Under the pieces are notes generated by a model. The model was not told where the DNA came from, did no database searches, and saw nothing but the letters and a program-made list of their open reading frames with translations. Shown here piece after piece: positions 24,752-32,873 of a DNA stretch of 44,531 nucleotides (position 1 is the first letter of the stretch; each line of letters begins with the position of its first letter). Source of the DNA: Roseomonas sp. (GTDB lineage: Bacteria; Pseudomonadota; Alphaproteobacteria; Acetobacterales; Acetobacteraceae); assembly GCA_020249435.1 (NCBI GenBank), contig JADCFQ010000034.1, positions 1-44,531 on the forward strand, written 5' to 3'. Both the position numbers and the translations under genes were made by a program.

Positions 24752-25569
24752 GGCTTATCCTCCGGCAATTTCATCCAAGGGGGCGGTTGCGGGGTCAGGC
24801 GCGCCTCGCCCGCCATCAGCGCCCCCTTATCCAGCCATTCCAACCGAAGCAGCGCCAGGCCCTGCGCGCCCTGGCTGGAGCGCATTTCGCCGGCCTCAGC
24901 GCCATCCAGCGTTAAAATCGGCACCCCGCGCCCCGGGGCAGGGCCTTCAATCGAGACAGGCACCAGCCGGCGCTTGAGCAAGCCGCGATACCGCGTCCGC
25001 GCCGTCAGTTCCTGGCCCATATAGCAGCCCTTGGTCCAGGAAATGCCGTGCAGCTCATCAAAGCCGCCTTCCAGCAACACGGATTTTTCGGCTTCCATAT
25101 CCTTGGACCCGTCGGGCAGGCCAAGGGTCAAGCGATGCGCCGCGTAATCCGCGGGGCTGGCATTGCAGGACAGGCCAGTGCCCGCCAGCACCCGCCAGCC
25201 CGCTTCCGGCAGGCGCGGGTCACGCGCCACCAAGCCTTCAGATGGGACGCCTTCGCCCCAAGCCGCATGCACCCGCCACTCGGCCGAGGCATCGCGCAGC
25301 GCCACCTTGGCGCGCAGCTTGAACCGAGAAAGCCGCGTGATCAGCATGGCAAGCTGAGCTGCCTCCACATCCAGCAGCAGCGCTTCGGGCGTTGCGATCA
25401 CAAAGAAATCCGCAAGCCACTTGCCCTGCGGCGTCAGCAGCGCGGCCCAGATCGCCTGATCCGCCCGCGCCTTGGTCACATCATTCGAAACCAACCCCTG
25501 CAGGAAGGTGATGCGGTCCTCCCCCGAGATTTCCAAAACGGCACGGTTCGGCAAGGCTGCGAGTTTCAT
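24748..25569 (-). CDS. ygfZ: YgfZ/GcvT-domain folate-binding Fe-S maturation protein
   Basis: YgfZ (mitochondrial IBA57) binds tetrahydrofolate and helps mature or repair certain [4Fe-4S] enzymes. The 273 residues carry the GcvT-like fold and the diagnostic K-G-C-Y-x-G-Q-E motif at 180-187 (KGCYMGQE) with essential C182. They also carry EISGEDRITFLQGLVSNDV at the N-terminus. The ATG at 25569 faces the glycosyltransferase operon, leaving a 72-nt divergent control region. A class I [4Fe-4S] fumarase, a type of enzyme sensitive to loss of YgfZ, lies elsewhere in this window. Confidence 0.9.
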   Translation of the reverse strand: MKLAALPNRAVLEISGEDRITFLQGLVSNDVTKARADQAIWAALLTPQGKWLADFFVIATPEALLLDVEAAQLAMLITRLSRFKLRAKVALRDASAEWRVHAAWGEGVPSEGLVARDPRLPEAGWRVLAGTGLSCNASPADYAAHRLTLGLPDGSKDMEAEKSVLLEGGFDELHGISWTKGCYMGQELTARTRYRGLLKRRLVPVSIEGPAPGRGVPILTLDGAEAGEMRSSQGAQGLALLRLEWLDKGALMAGEARLTPQPPPWMKLPEDKP

Positions 25570-25641
25570 GCCCTAAACCTGTGTCGGCAGGGGCGCGGCT
25601 GCAACCTCCCCCTCGGGCGCTGGAAGTGGTAAGGGCGCCGG

Positions 25642-26565
25642 GTGCGCATTCTTTTCATCTCCTCCACCCGCATTGGCGATGCTGTGCTGTCCACCGGCCT
25701 GCTGGACCACCTGATGCGGGCGCATCCGGAAGCGCGCTTTACCATTGTCTGCGGGCGGGTGGCGGAGGGCGTGTTTCGCCGCATGCCGCAGCTTGAACGG
25801 CTGATAAGCGTGGAAAAGCGCCCCTATTCGCTGCATTGGCTGGAAATCTGGGGCCAGGTGGCCGCGACGCGTTGGGATTTGGTGGTGGATTTGCGGGCTT
25901 CCGCCATTGCCTGGCTGCTTTGGACGCGCGCGCGCAAGATCATCCAGGGCGGGCGGCGGCCCGGCCATCGGCTGACGCATCTGGCGGCCCTTTTGGGCGT
26001 TGACCCCCCACCGCTGCCGGTGATTTGGACCGCGCCGGAGGACACCGCCCGCGCCGCCGCCCTGCTGCCGGCAGGCCGCCCTTGGCTGGTGCTGGGGCCG
26101 ACCGCCAATTGGCACCGCAAGGTCTGGCCGGCGGAAAGCTTCGCCGAGCTCGCCCTGCGGCTGACCGCGCCGGATGGGGCTTTCCCCGGCGCAGGGATTG
26201 CCATTCTGGGCGGGCCGGGGGATCAGGAACGCAGCATGGCGACCCCGGTTCTGACCGCCTTGCCCCAGGCGCTTGATCTGGTGGGCAAGCTCGATCTGCC
26301 TGAAGTGGCGGCGGTGTTGGCGCGTGCCGCGATGTTCATCGGCAATGATTCCGGCCTGATGCATTTGGCCGCCGCCGCGGGCGCGCCCACCATCGGCCTG
26401 TTTGGCCCGACCCCCTCCGATGAATACGGCCCCGCCGGCCCCAAGGCGAGCGCTGTTCTGGCCGATGGCCCCCCTGGTCAGGGCGCGATGGAAGATTTGC
26501 CCGTGGCGCGGGTGTTGGAAGCTGCTGAGGCGCTGATCGGCCAAACCGCGCAGGTGCCGGCGTGA
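25642..26565 (+). CDS. Glycosyltransferase family 9 (heptosyltransferase-like)
   Basis: This 307-residue GT-B enzyme of the LPS heptosyltransferase family adds sugars to the inner core from ADP-heptose or similar donors. It opens with RILFISSTRIGDAVLSTG, the acceptor-side Rossmann start. The C-terminal donor-binding signature is FIGNDSGLMHLAAAAGAPTI (about residues 232-251) followed by LFGPTPSDEYGP. LVLGPTANWHRKVWPAE is the conserved middle block. The start is the GTG at 25642. It overlaps the next gene by GTGA. It may be WaaC/WaaF-like, but donor and acceptor cannot be assigned. Confidence 0.88.
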   Translation: MRILFISSTRIGDAVLSTGLLDHLMRAHPEARFTIVCGRVAEGVFRRMPQLERLISVEKRPYSLHWLEIWGQVAATRWDLVVDLRASAIAWLLWTRARKIIQGGRRPGHRLTHLAALLGVDPPPLPVIWTAPEDTARAAALLPAGRPWLVLGPTANWHRKVWPAESFAELALRLTAPDGAFPGAGIAILGGPGDQERSMATPVLTALPQALDLVGKLDLPEVAAVLARAAMFIGNDSGLMHLAAAAGAPTIGLFGPTPSDEYGPAGPKASAVLADGPPGQGAMEDLPVARVLEAAEALIGQTAQVPA

Positions 26566-27341
26566 CTCCAAAACTTTCCATCCTGATCGTCGCGCGGAAT
26601 GAGGAACCGCGGCTGCCCGATTGCCTCGCCTCGGCCGCTTTCGCCGATGAGATTGTGGTGGTGCTGGACCGCACCACGGATGCCAGTGCCGCCCTTGCCC
26701 GCGCAGCGGGTGCCCTTGTGCTGGAAGGTGCCTGGGAATTGGAAGGTGATCGGCGCAATGCCGGCATTGCCGCCTGCACCGGCGATTGGATTCTGGAACT
26801 GGATGCCGATGAACGCGTTGATGGCGCTTTGGCCGCTGAAATCCGCCGCGTGATCGGAACGAGCAGCTTCGCCTGGCATCAGGTGCCGGTGGATAATTAC
26901 GTGGGTGATCGGCTGCTGCGGCATGGTTGGGCGGGGAGTTTCGGCACGACCTCCGTCCCTCGGCTGTTTCAGCGTGGCGCAAAGCGTTGGCGCGCGCAGC
27001 GCGTGCATCCGGGGCTGGATTGGCAGGGCAAGCAAGGCCCACCGATCAAGACCGGCGCGCTGGTGCATCTGGTGGATCGCGATATCTCCGACATGCTGCG
27101 GCGGCTGGACAAGTATTCCTCGGCCAAGGCAGCGGATCTGATTGCGTCCGGCGATATCGGTACGCTGCGTGCCAATCTGCGCCGTTTTGTCAGCCGCGCC
27201 TTCAAATCCTATGTCTCGCGCAAGGGCTATCGCGAAGGTGCTTGGGGCGTGCTGCTGGCGTTTTGCACCGGTGCCTTTCCCTTGCTGTCCTATCTGAAGG
27301 CGCGGTTGGAGCCGGAACGCCATGGTGGGCGGAAGCCATGA
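26562..27341 (+). CDS. Glycosyltransferase family 2 (WaaE/LPS core type)
   Basis: This 259-residue GT-A enzyme begins KLSILIVARNEEPRLPDCL. It has the metal-binding region ELDADERVDG (about residues 79-88) and WELEGDRRNAGIAACTGDW, typical of the WaaE/KdtX beta-1,4-glucosyltransferase group. A C-terminal amphipathic segment (VLLAFCTGAFPLLSYLKARL) probably docks to the membrane. The GTG start overlaps the GT9 stop, and the gene overlaps the next one by ATGA, forming an unbroken coupled operon. It likely extends the LPS core. Confidence 0.88.
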   Translation: MTPKLSILIVARNEEPRLPDCLASAAFADEIVVVLDRTTDASAALARAAGALVLEGAWELEGDRRNAGIAACTGDWILELDADERVDGALAAEIRRVIGTSSFAWHQVPVDNYVGDRLLRHGWAGSFGTTSVPRLFQRGAKRWRAQRVHPGLDWQGKQGPPIKTGALVHLVDRDISDMLRRLDKYSSAKAADLIASGDIGTLRANLRRFVSRAFKSYVSRKGYREGAWGVLLAFCTGAFPLLSYLKARLEPERHGGRKP

Positions 27342-28366
27342 GGATTGCGCAGGTCATGGCCGGCGCGCCGATTGGCGGGGCTGAGGCGTTTTTTGAACGC
27401 GCCACCATCGCGCTGCATCACGCGGGCGATGTTGTGCTGCCCATCATTCGGCGTGATGCCGGGCGTGCGGTGCGGCTTCGCGATGCTGGCCTGCCGCCGG
27501 TGGAACTTGGTTTTGGAGGCGCGCTTGATCTGCTGACCAGGCCGCGTCTGCGGCGCGCCTTGCAGGATTTCAAACCCGATCTTGTGATGGCCTGGATGCA
27601 GCGCGCCGCGCGCTTCACGCCCGCGGGGCCTTGGGTTTTGGTGGGGCGTTTCGGCGGCTATTATGATGTGAAGTATTTCCGCCATTGCGATCATCTGGTT
27701 GCGAATACGCATGATTTGGTGCGCGCCATCACTGCTGCGCCCTGGCCGGCAGCGCGCGTGCATTATTTGCCGAATTTCGTTGAGGATTTCGCAGGCAGCG
27801 CCCCCGCTGATTTGCCCGCTGCCAGCAATGCGCCTCGGCTTTTGGCCATGGGGCGGCTGCATGCCAATAAGGGTTTTGATGTGCTGCTGCGCGCCATCGC
27901 GCTGCTGCCGCGCGGGCATGTGTATCTGGCCGGAGCCGGGCCAGAGGAAGCCGCCTTGCGCGCCTTGGCAGCCGAGCTTGGCATCACGGCGCGTGTGAGT
28001 TTCCTCGGCTGGCGGCGCGATATTGGTGCGTTGCTGGCGGCTGCGGATATTTTCATTTGTTCATCGCGCCATGAACCGCTTGGCAATATCGTACTGGAAG
28101 CCTGGTCTGCTGCGAAGCCGGTGATTGCCGCCGCCGCGCAGGGGCCGAGTGAATTGATCAATGATGGCACGGATGGCGTGCTGGTGCCGCGTGAAGATGC
28201 CGCGGCGCTTGCGGCAGCCATTGCAGCACTGGCCGAAAACCCTGATCGCACGGCTGCCATCGCCGCGGCAGGCCGCGCGCATTTTGTGAGTACTTTCGCG
28301 GAGGCACCCGTGATCGCCCGCTGGCGGCGCTTGCTGGCAGAACTCACGCCGGCGGGACGGGCCTAG
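27338..28366 (+). CDS. Glycosyltransferase family 4 (group 1)
   Basis: This 342-residue GT-B retaining glycosyltransferase starts at the ATG overlapping the GT2 stop and begins RIAQVMAGAPIGGAEAFFE. The group-1 domain includes LLAMGRLHANKGFDVLLRAI and YLAGAGPEEAALRALAAELG. The donor-binding E-x7-E region is SSRHEPLGNIVLEAWSAAKP (about residues 239-258), followed by GPSELINDGTDGVLV. It probably adds a hexose to the LPS core or a surface glycan. An upstream in-frame extension lies within the GT2 gene and was rejected. Confidence 0.9.
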   Translation: MRIAQVMAGAPIGGAEAFFERATIALHHAGDVVLPIIRRDAGRAVRLRDAGLPPVELGFGGALDLLTRPRLRRALQDFKPDLVMAWMQRAARFTPAGPWVLVGRFGGYYDVKYFRHCDHLVANTHDLVRAITAAPWPAARVHYLPNFVEDFAGSAPADLPAASNAPRLLAMGRLHANKGFDVLLRAIALLPRGHVYLAGAGPEEAALRALAAELGITARVSFLGWRRDIGALLAAADIFICSSRHEPLGNIVLEAWSAAKPVIAAAAQGPSELINDGTDGVLVPREDAAALAAAIAALAENPDRTAAIAAAGRAHFVSTFAEAPVIARWRRLLAELTPAGRA

Positions 28367-28370
28367 CGCC

Positions 28371-30128
28371 ATGTGCGGCATAGCAGGTCTTGCACTCCGC
28401 CACGGTGCTTCAGCCTCCGCCACGGTATTGGAAGCGCTGACGCGCGCGTTGGCGCATCGCGGACCGGATGGCGCGGGGCATCATGTTTCGGGCAATGTCG
28501 CACTCGCGCAAGCCCGCCTTGCGATCATTGATCTGGCGACCGGCGATCAACCCTTCTTCGCTGGCGCCGCCGCCCTGGTGGCGAATGGTGAAATCTACAA
28601 TTACCGCGAATTGCGGAGCGATCACGCGCTGCCCGCCGCCACCGCATCCGATTGCGAACCGCCGTTGCATTTGTATCGCCGCGATGGCGCAGGCTTCGCC
28701 GCCTTACTGCGCGGCATGTATGGTGTGGCGATTCATGACCGCGCCGCGAGGCAGGTATTGCTGGCGCGCGACCCTTTCGGCATCAAGCCGCTCTATATCG
28801 CTGAAATCGCTGATGGTATCGCCTTCGCCTCCGAACCGCAGGCGCTGATTGCCGCTGGCCTGGTTGCGCCGCAACTGCATCGCCCCGCCTTACATGAATT
28901 GCTGCAACTGCAATTCACCAGCGGGCCAGAGACAATCTTCCAAGGCATCAGCCGTGTCCTCCCCGGTGAGACCATCACCATCGCCGATGGCCGCATCATC
29001 GCCCGCGCGCGCCGCGCTGCCTTGCCGGCGGAAGGGCCGGAAGCGATTTCGGAAGAAGCGGCACTCGCACGGCTGGATGCGGCGCTGATGGAAAGCGTTG
29101 ACCTGCATCAGCGGAGCGATGTGCCTTACGGCATGTTCCTCTCGGGCGGGACGGATTCCGCCGCCGTATTGGCGGCCATGGCGCGCATCAATACCGCACC
29201 GGTTCTGGCCTTCACGGCCGGCTTTGATGTGGTGGGGGCGGCGGATGAACGCGAAGCCGCCGCGCGTGCCGCCGCCGCTGCTGGCGCGCGGCATGTGCGC
29301 GTTGATGTGACGCGTGAGGCGGTCTGGCGGCATTTGCCGGAAATCATCGCCTGCATGGATGATCCCGCCGCCGATTACGCCATCATCCCCACCTGGTTTC
29401 TCGCCCGCGCCGCGCGGCAGGAAGTGAAGGTGGTGCTGTCCGGCGAAGGCGGCGATGAGTTGTTTGGCGGCTATGGCCGCTACCGCGCCGCGATGCGTCC
29501 CTGGTGGCTCGGCGGCAAGACCATGCGCGGCCATGGCGCTTTTGATCGGCTGGATGTGCTGCGCGAATCGCTGACTGGCTGGCGCGATGGCATCGCCGCC
29601 GCCGAAGGCGCCGCGGCGCTGCCGGGCCGTTCACGCCTGCAAATCGCGCAAGCCACCGATTGCGCCGATTGGTTGGCGCATGATCTGCTGATCAAGCTTG
29701 ATCGCTGCCTGATGGCGCATGGTGTGGAAGGCCGCACGCCCTTCCTTGATCCCGGCATGGCGGCCGCTGCGTTTCGCCTGCCCGACAAGCTCAAGATTCG
29801 CGATGGGCGCGGCAAATATCTGCTGCGCCAATGGCTCGCGAAGAATTTTCCGGCCAGCGAGCCCTTCCGCGCCAAGCAAGGTTTTACGGTGCCGGTTGGT
29901 GCCTGGATTGCTGATGTGGCCGACAAGCTGGCGCCCTTGGTGGCAAGCCAGCCGGGGGTTTCGGAAATCGCCAAGACTGATCGCATCCTGCCGCTGTTTC
30001 GCGCGGCTGCCGGCAAGCGCGAAGGCTTCGCCGCCTGGCATTTGCTGTTTTACGCGCTTTGGCATCGGCGCCATATCCAAGGTGCCGCGCCCTCGGGCGA
30101 TGTTTTCGAAACCCTTTCCCAGAAGTGA
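28371..30128 (+). CDS. asnB: Asparagine synthetase B-type glutamine-dependent amidotransferase
   Basis: This 585-residue two-domain enzyme has an N-terminal class II glutaminase with catalytic C2 (MCGIAGLAL), HRGPDGAG and LVANGEIYNYRELR. A synthetase domain follows, with the PP-loop MFLSGGTDSAAVLA (about 256-269) and VVLSGEGGDELFGGYGRY. It is complete. It could make asparagine, but relatives inside surface-polysaccharide clusters often amidate sugars or glycans. Here it lies four bases after a glycosyltransferase gene in a glycan operon, which favours that alternative (inference). The next gene, xthA, begins 14 nt later. Confidence 0.88.
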   Translation: MCGIAGLALRHGASASATVLEALTRALAHRGPDGAGHHVSGNVALAQARLAIIDLATGDQPFFAGAAALVANGEIYNYRELRSDHALPAATASDCEPPLHLYRRDGAGFAALLRGMYGVAIHDRAARQVLLARDPFGIKPLYIAEIADGIAFASEPQALIAAGLVAPQLHRPALHELLQLQFTSGPETIFQGISRVLPGETITIADGRIIARARRAALPAEGPEAISEEAALARLDAALMESVDLHQRSDVPYGMFLSGGTDSAAVLAAMARINTAPVLAFTAGFDVVGAADEREAAARAAAAAGARHVRVDVTREAVWRHLPEIIACMDDPAADYAIIPTWFLARAARQEVKVVLSGEGGDELFGGYGRYRAAMRPWWLGGKTMRGHGAFDRLDVLRESLTGWRDGIAAAEGAAALPGRSRLQIAQATDCADWLAHDLLIKLDRCLMAHGVEGRTPFLDPGMAAAAFRLPDKLKIRDGRGKYLLRQWLAKNFPASEPFRAKQGFTVPVGAWIADVADKLAPLVASQPGVSEIAKTDRILPLFRAAAGKREGFAAWHLLFYALWHRRHIQGAAPSGDVFETLSQK

Positions 30129-30142
30129 CGACAGGAAAACCC

Positions 30143-30970
30143 ATGGCGAAACGCGGTGCATCGCGGCAGGCTCTTCGTATCGCGACCTGGAACATCAATA
30201 GCGTGAGATTGCGCTTGCCTTTGCTGCAAAACCTGGTCGCTGATCTGGCGCCTGATGTGATCTGCCTGCAGGAAACCAAATGCCCGGATGAGGCTTTTCC
30301 GCATGACGGCATCGCTGCCCTTGGCTTCACGCATCGGCTGGTGCGCGGCATGAAGGGCTATAATGGTGTCGCGGTGTTATCGCGCCTGCCGATCAGCCTG
30401 CGCGCAGATGATCCCGATTGGTGCGCCAAGGGTGATTGCCGGCATTTGGGCGTGATGCTGGACGCGCCAGGCGGCCCGGTTGAGCTGCATAATTTCTACG
30501 TGCCTGCGGGTGGCGATATTCCCGACCGCACCGCAAATCCGAAATTTGGCCATAAGCTTGATTTCGTCGCGGAAGCCACGCGCTGGTTCGCGAGCCGAGG
30601 CGCCAAGCGCGCCGTACTGGTGGGCGATTTGAACATCGCGCCGCTTGAACATGATGTCTGGTCCCATAAGCAATTATTGGATGTGGTTTCCCACACCCCC
30701 ATCGAAGTTGAAGGGCTGCTCAGCTGGCAGAAGGCCGCTGGCTGGCATGATGCGCTGCGCCATTTCGTGCCAGCGGATCAAAAGCTTTACACGTGGTGGT
30801 CCTATCGGGCGCGGGATTGGCGGGCGGCGGATCGTGGCCGGCGCTTGGATCATGTCTGGGTCAGTGATGATCTGGCGGGCGGGCTCAAGCGCCATTTGGT
30901 GCTGAAGGATGCGCGGGATTGGCCGCAAGCGTCTGACCATGTACCCGTGCTGGTGGAGCTTACGCCATGA
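30143..30970 (+). CDS. xthA: Exodeoxyribonuclease III (AP endonuclease)
   Basis: This enzyme cuts DNA 5' of abasic sites and trims 3' ends in base-excision repair. The 275 residues show the exonuclease-endonuclease-phosphatase fold: RIATWNINSVRLRLPLL, the metal-binding glutamate in CLQETK (about 43), VLVGDLNIAPLEHDVW, and the C-terminal catalytic SDHVPVLVEL. The ATG at 30143 follows ACAGGA. An upstream ATG at 30059 lies within asnB and was rejected. It is the only DNA-repair gene in this surface-glycan operon and overlaps the next gene by ATGA. Confidence 0.93.
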   Translation: MAKRGASRQALRIATWNINSVRLRLPLLQNLVADLAPDVICLQETKCPDEAFPHDGIAALGFTHRLVRGMKGYNGVAVLSRLPISLRADDPDWCAKGDCRHLGVMLDAPGGPVELHNFYVPAGGDIPDRTANPKFGHKLDFVAEATRWFASRGAKRAVLVGDLNIAPLEHDVWSHKQLLDVVSHTPIEVEGLLSWQKAAGWHDALRHFVPADQKLYTWWSYRARDWRAADRGRRLDHVWVSDDLAGGLKRHLVLKDARDWPQASDHVPVLVELTP

Positions 30971-31332
30971 AACGTCGCCTTTTCCTGCTGGCCTTGCTGC
31001 CGGCCGCCTGCGCCCAGCCGAACCAGCCCCCGCCCGTGACCACCGCCCCCCCGGCTGAGGAACCCGAACAGGTCTTCGCCCCCGGCCCCATCGCCTGGGA
31101 TCGGCTGAGCGAGGACCAGAAGCGCCGCGCCCGGGACGCCATGCGGCGCCTTGGCTATGACACCTCCTCCGAGGAGGCGATCATTCGCCAATGGGATGCC
31201 CTGCCGCCGGCCAAGCAGCGTTTCGCGATTCGCCGCCCGCCACCGCCGCCGCCAGCACCCCCGCCCCGCCCGGCAAGTTCCACGACACGACAGGCGCCGC
31301 GCCCGCCTCGGCCGCCCACGCCACCGCGCTAA
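30967..31332 (+). CDS. Small proline-rich exported protein, possible lipoprotein
   Basis: No recognised family. The 121 residues begin with a basic n-region and a short hydrophobic core (KRRLFLLALLPAAC). C15 is a candidate lipidation site, although Pro at -3 makes this lipobox atypical. The middle (about 40-85) is a charged helical segment (WDRLSEDQKRRARDAMRRLG, then IIRQWDALPPAKQRF). The last 35 residues are mostly Pro, Ala and Arg, including six consecutive prolines that would need EF-P for smooth translation. The ATG overlaps the xthA stop. It is the last gene of the glycan-xthA run; the ATP synthase promoter follows. Confidence 0.65.
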   Translation: MKRRLFLLALLPAACAQPNQPPPVTTAPPAEEPEQVFAPGPIAWDRLSEDQKRRARDAMRRLGYDTSSEEAIIRQWDALPPAKQRFAIRRPPPPPPAPPPRPASSTTRQAPRPPRPPTPPR

Positions 31333-31368
31333 GCACCAATAATTAGCCCTTTGCTGCGCCGCACATGC

Positions 31369-31397
31369 TTGACACTCCGGTAGCCCACCCGTAAACG
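31369..31397 (+). promoter_or_regulatory. Candidate sigma-70 promoter of the F0 ATP synthase operon
   Basis: A perfect -35 box TTGACA (31369-31374) is followed, after 17 bases, by TAAACG (31392-31397), a weak -10. The position, about 40-65 nt before the atpI start in the only gap between this operon and the preceding one, fits a housekeeping promoter. A small GGCGG-AGA-CCGCC hairpin (31411-31423) lies directly before the GGGGAG ribosome-binding site of atpI and might affect its translation. Confidence 0.45.
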
Positions 31398-31435
31398 CCG
31401 CTTCGCTTCTGGCGGAGACCGCCTGGGGAGCAAAG

Positions 31436-31732
31436 GTGAATTCGCAACCAGATTTTGATGCGCGCCTCAAGCAGGCCCGGGCCCAAAGCGGTCTGGAACA
31501 AGACCCGAAGGGGTCCAAAGGCCTGCCCAAAGGACCATGGGGAATCGGGTTCCGCGCGGGGGTGGAGGTTGTCTCGGCCCTTGTTGTTGGCGTCGGCATT
31601 GGGTGGGCACTCGATCGCTGGCTCGGCACTTGGCCTTGGCTTTTCCTGGTGTTTTTTGTCATGGGCAGCGCGGCCGGGGTCTTGAATGTCTATCGGCTTT
31701 TCAACCCGCGTTCGCGTCCGACAGTGAAGTGA
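31436..31732 (+). CDS. atpI: F0F1 ATP synthase subunit I (AtpI)
   Basis: This 98-residue membrane protein, non-essential, assists assembly of the c-ring and Mg2+ handling. Two transmembrane helices are evident: VVSALVVGVGIGWALD, with the glycine pattern GVGIGWALDRWLGTWPW, and LFLVFFVMGSAAGVLNVYRL. A GTG start at 31436 sits five bases after GGGGAG. The charged N-terminal 40 residues are cytoplasmic. It is the first gene of the F0 operon, as usual. Confidence 0.88.
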   Translation: MNSQPDFDARLKQARAQSGLEQDPKGSKGLPKGPWGIGFRAGVEVVSALVVGVGIGWALDRWLGTWPWLFLVFFVMGSAAGVLNVYRLFNPRSRPTVK

Positions 31733-31755
31733 TGATGAAGCGGGAGAGGTAGGCT

Positions 31756-32511
31756 GTGGCTGCGGAAGGCAAAGCGATTGACGCTCTGAGCCAGTTTGAG
31801 CTCTCGCCCGTGCTTGGCTTTTTGGGCAAGGCCGTTGGCTTCAGCCAGGCCAATCTTTTCATGGTGGTTGCCGTGCTGCTGACCATGGGCCTTCTGGTCT
31901 ATGGCATGCGCCAGCGCGCCATTGTGCCGGGCCGGCTGCAATCCCTGGCCGAAACCGCTTATGAATTCGTGCATGAATTGGTGACAGGCCAGGTGGGTGA
32001 TGAAGGCAAGCGCTTCTTCCCCTTCGTCTTTGCGCTGTTCATGTTTGTGTTGTTCGGCAATTTGCTTGGCATGTTGCCCTATGCCTTCACCTTCACCAGC
32101 CATATCGCGGTCACCTTCGCGCTGGCGATGATTGTGTTCGTGCTGATCACCGTGGTCGCGATCAGCATCCATGGCATGCATTTCTTCAGCTATTTCTTCC
32201 CGGAAGGTGCGCCCAAGGTGTTGGCGCCGCTGATCATCCCGATTGAGGTGATTTCCTACCTCTCGCGGCCGGTCTCCCTTTCCGTGCGTCTTTTCGCGAA
32301 TATGGTTGCCGGCCACGTCATGCTGAAGGTTTTCGCGACCTTTGTCGTGCTGATGGGCAGCGCCGGCGCGGTTGGTATTTTTGGTGCTGCGGCACCGCTT
32401 GCGGTGAATGTGGCCCTGGTTGGCTTCGAATTCCTCGTGGCTTTCCTCCAGGCCTATGTCTTCGCCATTCTCACCAGCATCTACCTGCATGATGCGGTGC
32501 ACCTGCACTGA
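31756..32511 (+). CDS. atpB: ATP synthase F0 subunit a
   Basis: Subunit a forms the two proton half-channels against the c-ring. The 251 residues contain the essential arginine in SLSVRLFANMVAGHVMLK (about R178) and the C-terminal channel helix LVGFEFLVAFLQAYVFAIL. They also contain the N-terminal features LGKAVGFSQANLFM and LVTGQVGDEGKRFFPFVFAL. GTG at 31756 follows GGGAGAGG. Length and motifs are normal for alphaproteobacteria. Confidence 0.97.
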   Translation: MAAEGKAIDALSQFELSPVLGFLGKAVGFSQANLFMVVAVLLTMGLLVYGMRQRAIVPGRLQSLAETAYEFVHELVTGQVGDEGKRFFPFVFALFMFVLFGNLLGMLPYAFTFTSHIAVTFALAMIVFVLITVVAISIHGMHFFSYFFPEGAPKVLAPLIIPIEVISYLSRPVSLSVRLFANMVAGHVMLKVFATFVVLMGSAGAVGIFGAAAPLAVNVALVGFEFLVAFLQAYVFAILTSIYLHDAVHLH

Positions 32512-32559
32512 GATCATCGGGTTTCAACACTCCTGTCAGGAAAAGGAAGGAACTTCATT

Positions 32560-32784
32560 ATGGACGTGCTCGCCGCTAAGGCCCTCGGGGCCGGCATCGC
32601 CGTTATCGCTCTTGCCGGTGTGGGCATCGGGATCGGCAATATCTTTGCTTCCATGGTCTCCTCGGTGGCCCGCAACCCGGGCGCCCGTGATGCGGTCTTC
32701 CCGATCGGTATTTTGGGCTTCGCGCTGACGGAAGCGGTCGCGCTGTTTGCGCTGCTCATCGCCTTCCTCATCCTCTTCACCTGA
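32560..32784 (+). CDS. atpE: ATP synthase F0 subunit c
   Basis: The 74-residue hairpin proteolipid of the rotor ring. Helix 1 has alternating glycines G20, G22, G24 and G26 ([14 protein letters not shown]). The polar loop is RNPGARD. Helix 2 carries the proton-binding E58 in [16 protein letters not shown]. No sodium-type ligand set (Q and T/S near the glutamate and helix 1) is apparent, so it is proton-coupled. GGAAGGA precedes the ATG. Confidence 0.97.
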   Translation: MDVLAAKALGAGIAVIALAGVGIGIGNIFASMVSSVARNPGARDAVFPIGILGFALTEAVALFALLIAFLILFT

Positions 32785-32793
32785 GGAAAGCGC

Positions 32794-32814
32794 GGCCCGG
32801 TGCGCCGGGCCTTT
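32794..32814 (+). terminator. Intercistronic hairpin after atpE (possible attenuator)
   Basis: GGCCCGG (32794-32800), loop TGCG, and CCGGGCC (32805-32811) form a perfect 7-bp GC stem followed by only three T residues. It begins ten bases after the atpE stop and 60 bases before the b' start. It is too weak in its T-tract for full termination. It could reduce read-through or protect the upstream mRNA 3' end, which would help make more subunit c than b and b'. Confidence 0.45.
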
Positions 32815-32873
32815 GCGCGCTTGGGGCAGAGCCATTGGGGCCCTGCCCCGCCGATGGAAGCATGAGGCATGGC

